This document shows, in pieces, positions 1 to 7,163 of a stretch of DNA of 64,000 nt (the stretch's first letter is position 1; each line of letters begins with the position of its first letter). Location: assembly GCF_035610345.1 (NCBI RefSeq), contig NZ_CP141213.1, positions 124,001-188,000 on the forward strand. The letters are read 5' to 3'. Origin of the DNA: Sinorhizobium meliloti. GTDB taxonomy: Bacteria; Pseudomonadota; Alphaproteobacteria; Rhizobiales; Rhizobiaceae. Position numbers and translations under genes: made by a program. The notes under the pieces are model-generated. The model made no database searches, had not been told where the DNA came from, and worked only from the letters and a program-made list of their open reading frames with translations.

Positions 1-1542
1 ATCGAGAAGGAAGGAGGGCTGAAGCTTGAACCCCTTGACCGCAGCGGTCGTCACCGCGTTCTGCTTCCAGTTGGCGACGAACAGCCACGGCGCATCGTCA
101 TGCACGATCGACTGGACCTCGCCATAGAGCTTGCCGCGTTCGGCCTGGTCGGTGGACCTGCGCGCCTTTTCCAGAAGCTCGTCCAGCTGCGGATTGGAAT
201 AGTAGCCGGAGTTGAAGCCTCCCTTGTCGGGAATGGCATCAGTGCGCAACGTCAGATAGGGAACGGTATCCGGATCGTTTGTCATCCAGGCCATCTCGGC
301 CATGTCCGCCTTGCCCTCGAGGCCGGGATTTACGCGGCCAAGGAAGGTGTTCCACTCGTAGGTCTCGATCTTGACCTTGAAGCCCACAGCCTGGAGATCC
401 GCCTGGATCGCTGCACCCATGGTGATCGGATCGAGCATGCCCGAGCCGCCTTCGGTAACGTAGAACGTCACCTGCGGATTTTCGACGCCGGCTTCCGCGA
501 GCAGTGCCTTGGCCTTTTCGGGATCATGGGCATAGGGCTCCACCGAGCTTTCCACCCAGTTGAAGGCCGGCGGTATCGGGCCGGCCGCGACCGTCGCCGT
601 TCCCTGCAGCACGTCGTCCACCAGCGTTTGCTTGTTCACCGCATAATTGGCCGCCTGGCGCACGCGCTTATCCGCAAAAGGCCCCTCCTTTGTGTTCAGG
701 ATGGCGAACCAGACATGCGGCCCCGCCTGCTCGGCCACGGCGAAATTGGCATCCTGCTCAAAGGTAGCGAGATTGTCCGGCGGCACCTCCACCATCACGT
801 CGATACCGCCGGCCATCATCTCGGCGACACGGGTGTTGGCGTCGGTGATGGGACGGAAGACGACGGCCTGAAGCTTCGCGGCGCCATCCCAGTAATCCGG
901 ATTGCGCTCTACGACGACGCGCTGGTTCGACAGCCACTCGACGAACTTGAACGGGCCGGTCCCCGACGGGGTGCGGCCATATTCCTTGCCATGTTTTTCC
1001 ACGGCGGCGGGGGAAACGATCAGACCCGTGGGATAGGCGAGATTGGAAAGGAACGGCGCAAAGGCTTCGCTGAGCCTGAACTCGACCGTATGCTCATCCA
1101 GCACATTGACCGCTTCGACGGAGGCGAAGTTGAAGGAAAGCGGGAATGGCCCGGTGTCGTAGAATGGATGGTCCTTATTCAGCATGCGGTCGAAGTTGAA
1201 CTTCACCGCCTCGGCGTCGAAATCGGAACCGTCGTGGAACTTAACGCCCTGTCTTAGCTTGAACGTATAAGTCTTGCCGTCATCCGAAATTTCCCAGCTT
1301 TCCGCAAGCGCCGGCTCAACCTCCAATGTACCGTCCTTGAAACGGACGAGGCCGTCATAGACGTTGACCAGGATGCGGAAGTCGTTGGTTGCGGTCACCG
1401 TATGCGGGTCCAGAGACTGCGGCTCGGCAATCTGGCCGACGACGAGAACGTCGGGCGGAGTCTGCGCTGCGGCCGGCGCGGCGGCAGCCCCTGCAAAAGC
1501 AAGAGCGGCCAAGGCGATGGCGCTCCGAAACAGCCTCTTCAT
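1..1542 (-). CDS. Peptide/nickel-type ABC transporter substrate-binding protein (partial, C-terminus off the left edge)
   Basis: Family 5 extracellular solute-binding protein (SBP_bac_5), the periplasmic receptor of a dipeptide/oligopeptide-type ABC importer. The reading frame starts at the ATG complementary to 1540-1542, after an AAGGA Shine-Dalgarno. It stays open through 514 codons to base 1, so only a short C-terminal tail is missing. Residues 1-27 form a signal peptide ending in an Ala-rich AxA region. The mature part begins with a typical IAEPQSLDPHT segment and continues with YDGLVRFKDGTLEVEPALA and GVKFHDGSDFDAEAV blocks, both diagnostic of the family. Any permease and ATPase genes would lie left of the window, so the substrate cannot be judged. 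Confidence 0.9.
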   Translation of the reverse strand, partial: MKRLFRSAIALAALAFAGAAAAPAAAQTPPDVLVVGQIAEPQSLDPHTVTATNDFRILVNVYDGLVRFKDGTLEVEPALAESWEISDDGKTYTFKLRQGVKFHDGSDFDAEAVKFNFDRMLNKDHPFYDTGPFPLSFNFASVEAVNVLDEHTVEFRLSEAFAPFLSNLAYPTGLIVSPAAVEKHGKEYGRTPSGTGPFKFVEWLSNQRVVVERNPDYWDGAAKLQAVVFRPITDANTRVAEMMAGGIDVMVEVPPDNLATFEQDANFAVAEQAGPHVWFAILNTKEGPFADKRVRQAANYAVNKQTLVDDVLQGTATVAAGPIPPAFNWVESSVEPYAHDPEKAKALLAEAGVENPQVTFYVTEGGSGMLDPITMGAAIQADLQAVGFKVKIETYEWNTFLGRVNPGLEGKADMAEMAWMTNDPDTVPYLTLRTDAIPDKGGFNSGYYSNPQLDELLEKARRSTDQAERGKLYGEVQSIVHDDAPWLFVANWKQNAVTTAAVKGFKLQPSFLLD

Positions 1543-1592
1543 GGGGAAGATCCTTTCGATTTGGCTTCAGTTCGCGAGGATGTATTTATAAC

Positions 1593-1621
1593 GATAAATC
1601 TTCACGTTGCAATAATTTATC
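1593..1621. promoter_or_regulatory. AT-rich dyad upstream of the ABC binding-protein gene
   Basis: GATAAAT at 1593-1599 is mirrored by ATTTATC at 1615-1621 in a locally AT-rich stretch, 50-80 bp upstream of the start at 1542. The position suits a promoter or operator of the minus-strand transport gene. The half-sites are short, so the symmetry may be fortuitous. The rest of 1543-1832 shows no convincing gene. Confidence 0.25.
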
Positions 1622-1832
1622 ATGATTGAATTTGACCTTCACCGCGCGGGACATGGAGGGGATGGCCCCCGACCGACCCCTCGGCCCGAGGCGTTCGGCC
1701 CGCCAAAACGAGGTCGGTCAAAAGAGCGTAGCGATTTTTTGACGATGATGTCGGATCGGCGGCGGCTGGTGCGTCTTCGTATCATCAGGTCGGGTTTTCG
1801 ATCTGAAGCACAACGACCAGGAGGACGACGCG

Positions 1833-2318
1833 ATGTCTAAGAACACCATTTGTCTATGGTACGACAAGGACGCCGAGGAAGCCGCCCGCTTCTATGCGGA
1901 CACCTTCCCAGACAGCAAGGTCGGAGCCATCATCCGCGCGCCCGGCAAATACCCCGACGGAGAGGAGGGAGACGTGTTGGTCGTCGAGTTCACGGTGGCA
2001 GGTGTCGCCTGCGTCGGATTGAACGGCGGCCCCACATTCAAGCACAGCGAAGCTTTCTCATTCCAGATCAGCACCGAGGATCAGGAAGAAACAGATCGCT
2101 ATTGGAACGCCATCGTCGGCAATGGCGGTCAGGAAAGCGAATGCGGCTGGTGCAAGGATAAGTGGGGCGTATCCTGGCAGATCACACCTCGCACTCTAAT
2201 GGACGCGCTTACGGCTGGTGGCGAACAGGCAAAACGCGCATTCGACGCGATGATGTCGATGAGGAAAATCGACGTAGCTGCGATCGATGCGGCACGAAAA
2301 GGGGCTGACACGCTATGA
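1833..2318 (+). CDS. VOC-family protein (PhnB-like / 3-dmu-9_3-mt domain)
   Basis: This 161-residue protein has the PhnB/3-demethylubiquinone-methyltransferase-like glyoxalase fold (VOC superfamily). It starts with TICLWYDKDAEEAARFY, the usual opening beta strand and helix that pairs a sequence of events from substrate to fold. The middle has the GVACVGLNGGPTFKHSEAFSF strand pair, split here as GLNGGP followed by FKHSEAFSF. The C-terminal half carries GGQESECGWCKDKWGVSWQ, typical of the family. The ATG is preceded by an excellent AGGAGG at about 1819-1824. The gene overlaps the next one by four bases (ATGA), so the two are translationally coupled. The enzymatic activity of most members is unknown; they are often annotated as methyltransferases without proof. 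Confidence 0.85.
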   Translation: MSKNTICLWYDKDAEEAARFYADTFPDSKVGAIIRAPGKYPDGEEGDVLVVEFTVAGVACVGLNGGPTFKHSEAFSFQISTEDQEETDRYWNAIVGNGGQESECGWCKDKWGVSWQITPRTLMDALTAGGEQAKRAFDAMMSMRKIDVAAIDAARKGADTL

Positions 2319-2536
2319 CCGCCGACAAGATCAAAGGACCGGCTTCCTATTTTCCATCGATCGAGAAGACATACGGCCGTCCGATCAGTGATTGGCAAGC
2401 GCTCGTGCGGATGCACTATCCAGCGAAGCACATGGAACTCGTCGCTATGCTGAAGAGCGAACACGGAATTGGCCACGGCCATGCAAATGCGGTCGTGGCT
2501 TACACTCTCGCGGAAGACAAGCCGGCAGCCGTGTAA
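2315..2536 (+). CDS. DUF4287 domain protein
   Basis: This 73-residue protein has the DUF4287 pattern: a short KGPASYFPSIEKTYGRPI opening, a tryptophan-containing helix, a KHMELVAMLKSEHGIGHGHAN segment in two adjoining helices, and a short tail. Its ATG overlaps the stop of the VOC gene (ATGA), so both are probably made from one mRNA and may act together. DUF4287 proteins are small, cytoplasmic and uncharacterised, and are commonly found next to VOC or DUF1801 proteins. No function is assigned. Confidence 0.8.
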   Translation: MTADKIKGPASYFPSIEKTYGRPISDWQALVRMHYPAKHMELVAMLKSEHGIGHGHANAVVAYTLAEDKPAAV

Positions 2537-2680
2537 CGGAGTATGGTGCGAGGCGAAACATCTCGTCTGCTTCCGCCCTTTGCGGTCGGGGGAAAGACCG
2601 TTGCAAAATGGGCGTTCCACGTCGAATTTCAACTGTTGATTTGCGACAGGTTTGTGCCGGTCACAGATGCAAAATGATTT

Positions 2681-2707
2681 GGCAATCGACAGCAGCTGTC
2701 GATTGCC
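2681..2707. repeat. Perfect 13-bp inverted repeat with a 1-bp centre
   Basis: GGCAATCGACAGC (2681-2693) and its exact reverse complement GCTGTCGATTGCC (2695-2707) flank a single A. As RNA it would form a 12-bp stem with a 3-nt loop. There is no T-run on either side, so a simple intrinsic terminator is not supported. It lies 145 bp downstream of the DUF4287 stop. It could be an operator, an RNA-stabilising hairpin or a recombination relic. Confidence 0.6.
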
Positions 2708-2868
2708 GCGATACCCCGTACGACTCGCAGCCACGTGACCCTTGAATCCCGCGTCGATGGCGATCTTTGCCGCGCCTAATCGTAGAAAGCGACAAGGATC
2801 GGGCATGGCCGGACGCGCTGTCCACACATTCCTTCGACGGCCGCTGCAAACATCCCACGCACGATGCA

Positions 2869-2979
2869 ATCGGCGAAGGAAGAGTCGAGACCATAGACTT
2901 CCCATTCTCGCCTAAACTTTAGGAAGCCATCGAACAAATACCCTGGGCCGCAACGGGGGCAGCGATCGCGCAACCCATA
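2869..2979 (-). pseudogene. Decayed DUF983-family fragment
   Basis: Read on the minus strand, this short segment encodes GLRDRCPRCGPGYLFDGFL followed by a KFRREWEVYGLDSSFAD block. That is a clear match to the N-terminal half of DUF983 proteins, whose consensus is roughly RCPRCGxGxLFxGFL then CxxCGLDxSFAD. The first CPRCG pair is intact, but the second cysteine pair has become EWEVYG. After SFAD the family resemblance stops, with no trace of the two membrane helices that should follow. No family-like start lies upstream. I read this as a pseudogene remnant of a small zinc-ribbon membrane protein. Confidence 0.55.
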
Positions 2980-3548
2980 TACAGCGGCGACAGAGGCCGC
3001 CACCGGCATCGTTACGTTCCCGTCGACCGGGCACCACCCGCTTCGTCGACCGCCGGCAATTCCACGCAGCCTTCGCACGGGAGAGTCGCCTTCAAACGAT
3101 GACGTTTTGCGCCGTTGGCGACTGAGCGAGGAGACCGGCGATGACCTTCGGCAATTGCGATATACAGCGGCCCTCTCGTCGCGCCGAGCGCCGGCACCTA
3201 GGAAACCTCCACGCGATCCACGTCCCTCGGAGCCTCTCGAGTTCTTACAAAGTATGGTAATTGCATCGACGCAGGATAGCTCGCAAGATAGAGGGACCTG
3301 GCGCGCGCGGCTGGCGGTCACATGCCTGCCCTAAATGGGAGCCACCGACGGCGCGCGATATAATCAATCGGTCTTTGTCCGGGCCGGGACATATATCCAA
3401 GGGCATATGGTGCAAGCGGTATGATGACGCTAGTCTCTGTGCCGTACTTGAAGCATAGACATCAGGCATTCATCGAAATTTGAAGTGATCACGCGCCACC
3501 CGGCGCCTTGCTATTACTGATATTGGCCTCGGCCCTCATTTCATTGAC

Positions 3549-4064
3549 GTGGGCAGAAACATGCAAGCGCGACGCGTTATCGAGATTGTCCAGACCGGCG
3601 GTTATCTGCCTGCTGAACTAATCTTCACCGGCTATTGGGCAAGCCAGTCCGGCCTCGTGGTTTTCATTCTCAACGGTGTTGCTCCTCAGGCCGTCGATTT
3701 GGTGCTGGACCCGATCGTAGTGACGCTGCCGATGACGATCCCCGGCGTGCTTTATGTCGACGTTGGGGACAAAACACGCGTTCGCGAGGCTGTGCTTTTC
3801 GCCGAGGAGATTTACGCCGCTACCACATTGTTCCGTCGTCTGACAATTCGTTGCGGCATAGCTCGCGAGCTCATCGCGCCCGTCGACAGGGCAATTCCAA
3901 GGCTGGAAATCCGCACCCTGTCTGAAAGAAACGCACGCACGCCAGATGTTGCAAAGCCACAGGTTGCTACGCCTGCCCCCACCGGAAACCGCCTCCGCTG
4001 GCGTGCCGCTGAGGCTGCCGGAAGGGTCTGGACTCAGTTGCAAACGTCCGACAGCTCCATCTGA
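3549..4064 (+). CDS. Hypothetical protein
   Basis: This is an open frame of 171 residues that I do not recognise. The first 120 residues look protein-like, with alternating hydrophobic strands such as GLVVFILNGVAPQAVDLVL and a helix around EAVLFAEEIYAATTLF. The last 50 are rich in Pro, Ala and Thr and look disordered. An in-frame ATG five codons on (3561) is an equally possible start, and neither has a strong Shine-Dalgarno. A 141-residue frame also exists on the opposite strand, but it reads as a shadow. The gene may be real and lineage-specific, or part of the decaying region to its left. The following 4065-4280 shows nothing I can identify. Confidence 0.4.
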   Translation: MGRNMQARRVIEIVQTGGYLPAELIFTGYWASQSGLVVFILNGVAPQAVDLVLDPIVVTLPMTIPGVLYVDVGDKTRVREAVLFAEEIYAATTLFRRLTIRCGIARELIAPVDRAIPRLEIRTLSERNARTPDVAKPQVATPAPTGNRLRWRAAEAAGRVWTQLQTSDSSI

Positions 4065-4280
4065 CGCGAATCAGCGCAACTGTTTTATTGCTTCGATGAT
4101 CCCCTTCCGCATCTCTATGCTTGTCAGCTTGTCACAGAGATGAGGGCAGTACCGTGTCTGCGGCGCGGAAAGCGTTCTTTCAGCTATGGACTTGGTCTGG
4201 CTGGATCCCCGGGCTAGACACTCGAGCACCGGGATGAGGAGATCGAACAAGCCGCGGCGGGTATTGGCTCTCTGGAGGCC

Positions 4281-6113
4281 TTAGTCGAGCTCGAACCGAT
4301 CTTTGTAGTCCTGCCGCAAGTTCGAGGGCTGATCTTCTTTCCGCAAGAAGCAATTGCCCACCACGAGGCATTCGATCTCGGTCCCCATGAAGCAGCGGAA
4401 AGCATCCTCCGGGGTGCATACGATCGGCTCGCCGCGGACGTTGAAGCTGGTGTTGACCAATACGGGACAGCCGGTTCGCTGCTTGAACGCGCTTAAAAGC
4501 TCCCAATAGCGTGGATTAGTGTCGCGATGGACGGTCTGCACCCGGGCGGAATAATCCACATGCGTGACGGCTGGGATACCCGACCGCGGAACGTTCAGGC
4601 GGGCTATGCCGAACAATGCCGCCTCACCGGCACCGAGAGGCAGTCTGTGGCGATCGAGTACGTCGCCTACAAGCAGCATATAGGGGCTGTCTACGTCGAC
4701 ATCGAACCACTCCGCCACGTCCTCACGTCTGACGGAAGGGGCGAAGGGGCGGAAGCTCTCCCGATATTTGACCTTCAGGTTGAGCGTCTTTTGCATGGTC
4801 GGCGAGCGCGGATCGCCCAGTATCGACCGTCCACCCAGGGCGCGCGGTCCGAATTCCATGCGCCCCTGCATCCATCCTACCGCCTTCTCGTCGACGATGG
4901 CGTCAACGGTACGCGCGATCACGTCTTCGTCGCTCAAGACTGTGTAGACCGCGCCAGTGGCAGTCAGCCGCTTTTCAATTTCCGTTTGGTCGAACGCCGG
5001 GCCGAGATAGGCCCCTGCCATTCGGTCTCGACCGTCTGGGGATCGCCGGTTACCGAGATAGCCGTGCCAGGCCGCCAACGCCGAGCCGACCGCCCCGCCC
5101 GCATCACCCGCCGCGGGCTGGATCCAGATGTCGTCGAAAATACGCTCCTTAAGGAGCTTGCCGTTTGCGACGCAATTCAGCGCAACGCCACCGGCGAGAC
5201 AAAGGTGACGCTCGCCAGTTTCCTGACGGGCAAAACGGGCGAGCTTCAGAACAACTTCTTCCGTGACCGCCTGCACTGAAGCGGCGAGATCCATCTCGCG
5301 CTGGGTCAGGGGCGATTCCGGTCTTCGAGGTGCTGCGCCAAACAGTTCATGAAAGGCAGGAGACGTCATGGTGAGACCGGCGCAGTAGTCGAAATAGCGC
5401 TGGTCCAGGCGGAACGAACCGTCTTCCTTCAAATCGATCAGGTGATCCAGTATTTTCTGTACGAATAACGGACGTCCATAGGGGGCAAGGCCCATCACTT
5501 TATATTCGCCGGAGTTGACCTTGAAACCCGTATAGTAAGTAAATGCGGAATAAAGCAGCCCCAGCGAATGTGGGAAGCGAATTTCCTTAAGTATGTGGAG
5601 GTCCTTGCCGCGGCCATGACCCAGTGACGTAGTGCACCATTCTCCGACACCGTCCATCGTCAAGACCGCGGCGCTCGCAAAGGGCGACGGAAAGAAGGCA
5701 CTGGCCGCGTGCGCCAGATGATGTTCCGTGAACAGGAGCGAGCCGGGCCATTGCTTCACCCCGGCAAGCTTGCCTAGATACCTGCGCAACAGCTTCTTTT
5801 GAAAAAGCTTTTCCTTGATCCAAAGCGGCATCGCCATCTTGAAGGAGCGGAAGCCGCGCGGACTTGTGGCGAGGTAAGTCTCCAGCAGCCGTTCGAACTT
5901 CAGGATCGGCTTGTCGTAGAAGACGACATGGTCGACCTCCGCCATTTCGCACTCGGCGGCAGACAGACAATAAGCCACTGCATTGGCAGGAAAGTCGGCA
6001 TCGTGCTTCTTGCGGGTGAACCGCTCCTCCTGCGCCGCGGCAACGATGCGTCCGTCCTCTATTATCGCTGCCGCGCTGTCGTGGTAAAACGCCGAGATAC
6101 CCAGAATACGCAT
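4281..6113 (-). CDS. NodU/CmcH/SxtI-type O-carbamoyltransferase
   Basis: This 610-residue enzyme should transfer the carbamoyl group of carbamoyl phosphate to a hydroxyl of an acceptor, via carbamoyl-adenylate. The N-terminal domain opens with MRILGISAFYHDSAAAIIE, the NodU/TobZ signature. It carries the EHHLAHAASAF metal-binding motif, with H131 and H135 of the HxxxH pair. The C-terminal YrdC-like half has GRMEFGPRALGGRSIL and FRPFAPSV. Length and motif order match full-length family members. It is the last gene of a three-gene minus-strand cassette, 13 bp after the small gene at 6127-6276. The SxtJ- and SxtK-like partners make it closer to saxitoxin SxtI in context than to nodulation NodU. 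The acceptor is unknown; an envelope or exported glycan is my inference. Confidence 0.9.
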   Translation of the reverse strand: MRILGISAFYHDSAAAIIEDGRIVAAAQEERFTRKKHDADFPANAVAYCLSAAECEMAEVDHVVFYDKPILKFERLLETYLATSPRGFRSFKMAMPLWIKEKLFQKKLLRRYLGKLAGVKQWPGSLLFTEHHLAHAASAFFPSPFASAAVLTMDGVGEWCTTSLGHGRGKDLHILKEIRFPHSLGLLYSAFTYYTGFKVNSGEYKVMGLAPYGRPLFVQKILDHLIDLKEDGSFRLDQRYFDYCAGLTMTSPAFHELFGAAPRRPESPLTQREMDLAASVQAVTEEVVLKLARFARQETGERHLCLAGGVALNCVANGKLLKERIFDDIWIQPAAGDAGGAVGSALAAWHGYLGNRRSPDGRDRMAGAYLGPAFDQTEIEKRLTATGAVYTVLSDEDVIARTVDAIVDEKAVGWMQGRMEFGPRALGGRSILGDPRSPTMQKTLNLKVKYRESFRPFAPSVRREDVAEWFDVDVDSPYMLLVGDVLDRHRLPLGAGEAALFGIARLNVPRSGIPAVTHVDYSARVQTVHRDTNPRYWELLSAFKQRTGCPVLVNTSFNVRGEPIVCTPEDAFRCFMGTEIECLVVGNCFLRKEDQPSNLRQDYKDRFELD

Positions 6114-6126
6114 GGGATCGGCCGAC

Positions 6127-6276
6127 TCAGAACAGGGTGTAAATGAACGGCGCCACCGCGGTACCCTGCGTCAGCACGACCAATGCGCCAAAGACGCCGA
6201 GGACGATGAAAATCGGCAGCAGCCAGAACTTCTTGCGGATACCCATATAGGTCCAGAGTTCGCGTACCAGTTCCAT
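6127..6276 (-). CDS. SxtK/DUF5989-type small membrane protein (49 aa)
   Basis: This is a very short gene, easily missed. It encodes 49 residues starting MELVRELWTYMGIRKKFWLL, followed by one hydrophobic helix of about 25 residues and the tail APFIYTLF. This is the pattern of DUF5989 proteins, the family to which SxtK-like proteins belong: an amphipathic start, a basic RKKFW patch, then one membrane span. A good GGGGAGG Shine-Dalgarno lies just upstream of the ATG. It sits between the SxtJ-like gene (30 bp upstream) and the carbamoyltransferase (13 bp downstream). The constant company of the carbamoyltransferase suggests a membrane-anchoring or partner role, but no function is established. Confidence 0.8.
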   Translation of the reverse strand: MELVRELWTYMGIRKKFWLLPIFIVLGVFGALVVLTQGTAVAPFIYTLF

Positions 6277-6306
6277 CCCATTTCCTCCCCTCGTGAACCC
6301 GGACGA

Positions 6307-6738
6307 TCAGAACTGATTTCGCATCGTCGCCGGGTCAGGTTCGTTTTGTTCCCGCGTCGTCCAATATGTGTCGGCATACTTGTCCAAGGAGGCTGCAAGC
6401 GGATCGTAGCCGCGCCATCTCAGGAACAATCCTATAGGCACGAAGGCCGTGCCGTAGATCAGCATCATCACAGCAGGATTGACGACCTTGAACATCAGTA
6501 GACCGAGCCGCATCCAAAGCCGGTTTGGCACCGAAAGCGAGTTGGGGAAAGCAAGCGCCAGCAGAACGAGGACCGTACCGATCGCGGCAAGTCCTACGGA
6601 GATGGACGATAGTGACCCGGTGACCAGCCACCTTACGAGCACGATAGCGAGGAGGATGCCGCCGACGGTATAGCCGAAGCTCCGGTTTGACGGCCCCTCC
6701 ACGATGTGCTCGGAAAAGGACTCGTGGGACTTGTTCAT
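6307..6738 (-). CDS. SxtJ-family membrane protein
   Basis: This 143-residue protein resembles the SxtJ family named after the saxitoxin cluster. Residues 20-60 contain two closely spaced membrane helices (TVGGILLAIVLVRWLV, then a second around IGTVLVLLALAFP). A further hydrophobic segment spans about residues 80-105. The PNRLWMRLGLLMFKVVNP stretch before the third helix is the most family-typical part. It is the first gene of the cassette with the SxtK-like and carbamoyltransferase genes. I see no catalytic motif. A membrane scaffold that brings carbamoyltransferase and acceptor together is plausible but unproven. Confidence 0.8.
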   Translation of the reverse strand: MNKSHESFSEHIVEGPSNRSFGYTVGGILLAIVLVRWLVTGSLSSISVGLAAIGTVLVLLALAFPNSLSVPNRLWMRLGLLMFKVVNPAVMMLIYGTAFVPIGLFLRWRGYDPLAASLDKYADTYWTTREQNEPDPATMRNQF

Positions 6739-7163
6739 TGGGCACTTCCTGCGCGGCCAGTGCTAATCGCTTTTTAATACCGTCGGGACGCGGCTTTCGT
6801 TCGCGTCATTCTTGTAATCAATAAGATAAGAGATGTGTATAGAACAAGCGGCGGTCGATCCGGTCAATATACCATTGGATATAGACGTCCATTAGTGCCA
6901 AATTCAGGTAAGGGCGGGGCAGAAGCTCGCCGGGACCGCGCTCGAACTTGAAGTATTCAGCATTTTGATGAGACATGAGCAGCAAAATGGCCTATATTCC
7001 GCCGCGCACGTTTTTCCGTATTCATTTTAAAAAAGCGTTTCTGTGAAATAAATCATGAGAGATTGAAAATCATATCAGCCAGACCATCAAAGGAGTGGGT
7101 CACCTGAGCCAGGGGTCTCACAAGCATTTTTCGTTGAACGGCTTCGCGAGAGGATAGGCTATC
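6739..7163. promoter_or_regulatory. Divergent intergenic region between carbamoyltransferase cassette and SGNH gene
   Basis: This 425-bp region separates the minus-strand SxtJ-like gene from the plus-strand SGNH gene and must hold both promoters. It is distinctly more AT-rich than its neighbours, especially at 6810-6850 and 7010-7075. I could not assign a confident -35/-10 pair or operator, and no small gene with a ribosome-binding site is evident. Confidence 0.45.

Larger units (their letters stand above)
2537..3548. other. About 1 kb without an intact gene
   Basis: No reading frame here has both a plausible start and a recognisable product. Two structured elements stand out: a perfect 13-bp dyad at 2681-2707, and a decayed DUF983-like segment on the minus strand at 2869-2979. 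The other open frames are composition-driven, overlap each other in several frames and lack ribosome-binding sites. The stretch looks like a decaying region between two functional blocks. Confidence 0.6.

Noticed and set aside
100..1257. 385-codon plus-strand open frame at the left edge
   Set aside because: It is antisense to a clear family 5 binding protein with signal peptide. The plus-strand translation has no recognisable domain.
1622..1840. 72-codon plus-strand open frame before the VOC gene
   Set aside because: Arg/Pro-rich composition, no ribosome-binding site, and it runs into the strong ribosome-binding site of the VOC gene.
2129..2905. 258-codon minus-strand open frame across VOC, DUF4287 and the gene-poor stretch
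   Set aside because: It is antisense to two real genes and only open by composition. It lacks a ribosome-binding site and any motif.
4281..6738. A nodulation (nodU) or saxitoxin biosynthesis interpretation of the carbamoyltransferase cassette
   Set aside because: No nod box, other nod genes or other sxt genes are present. Only the carbamoyltransferase and its two small partners are shared.
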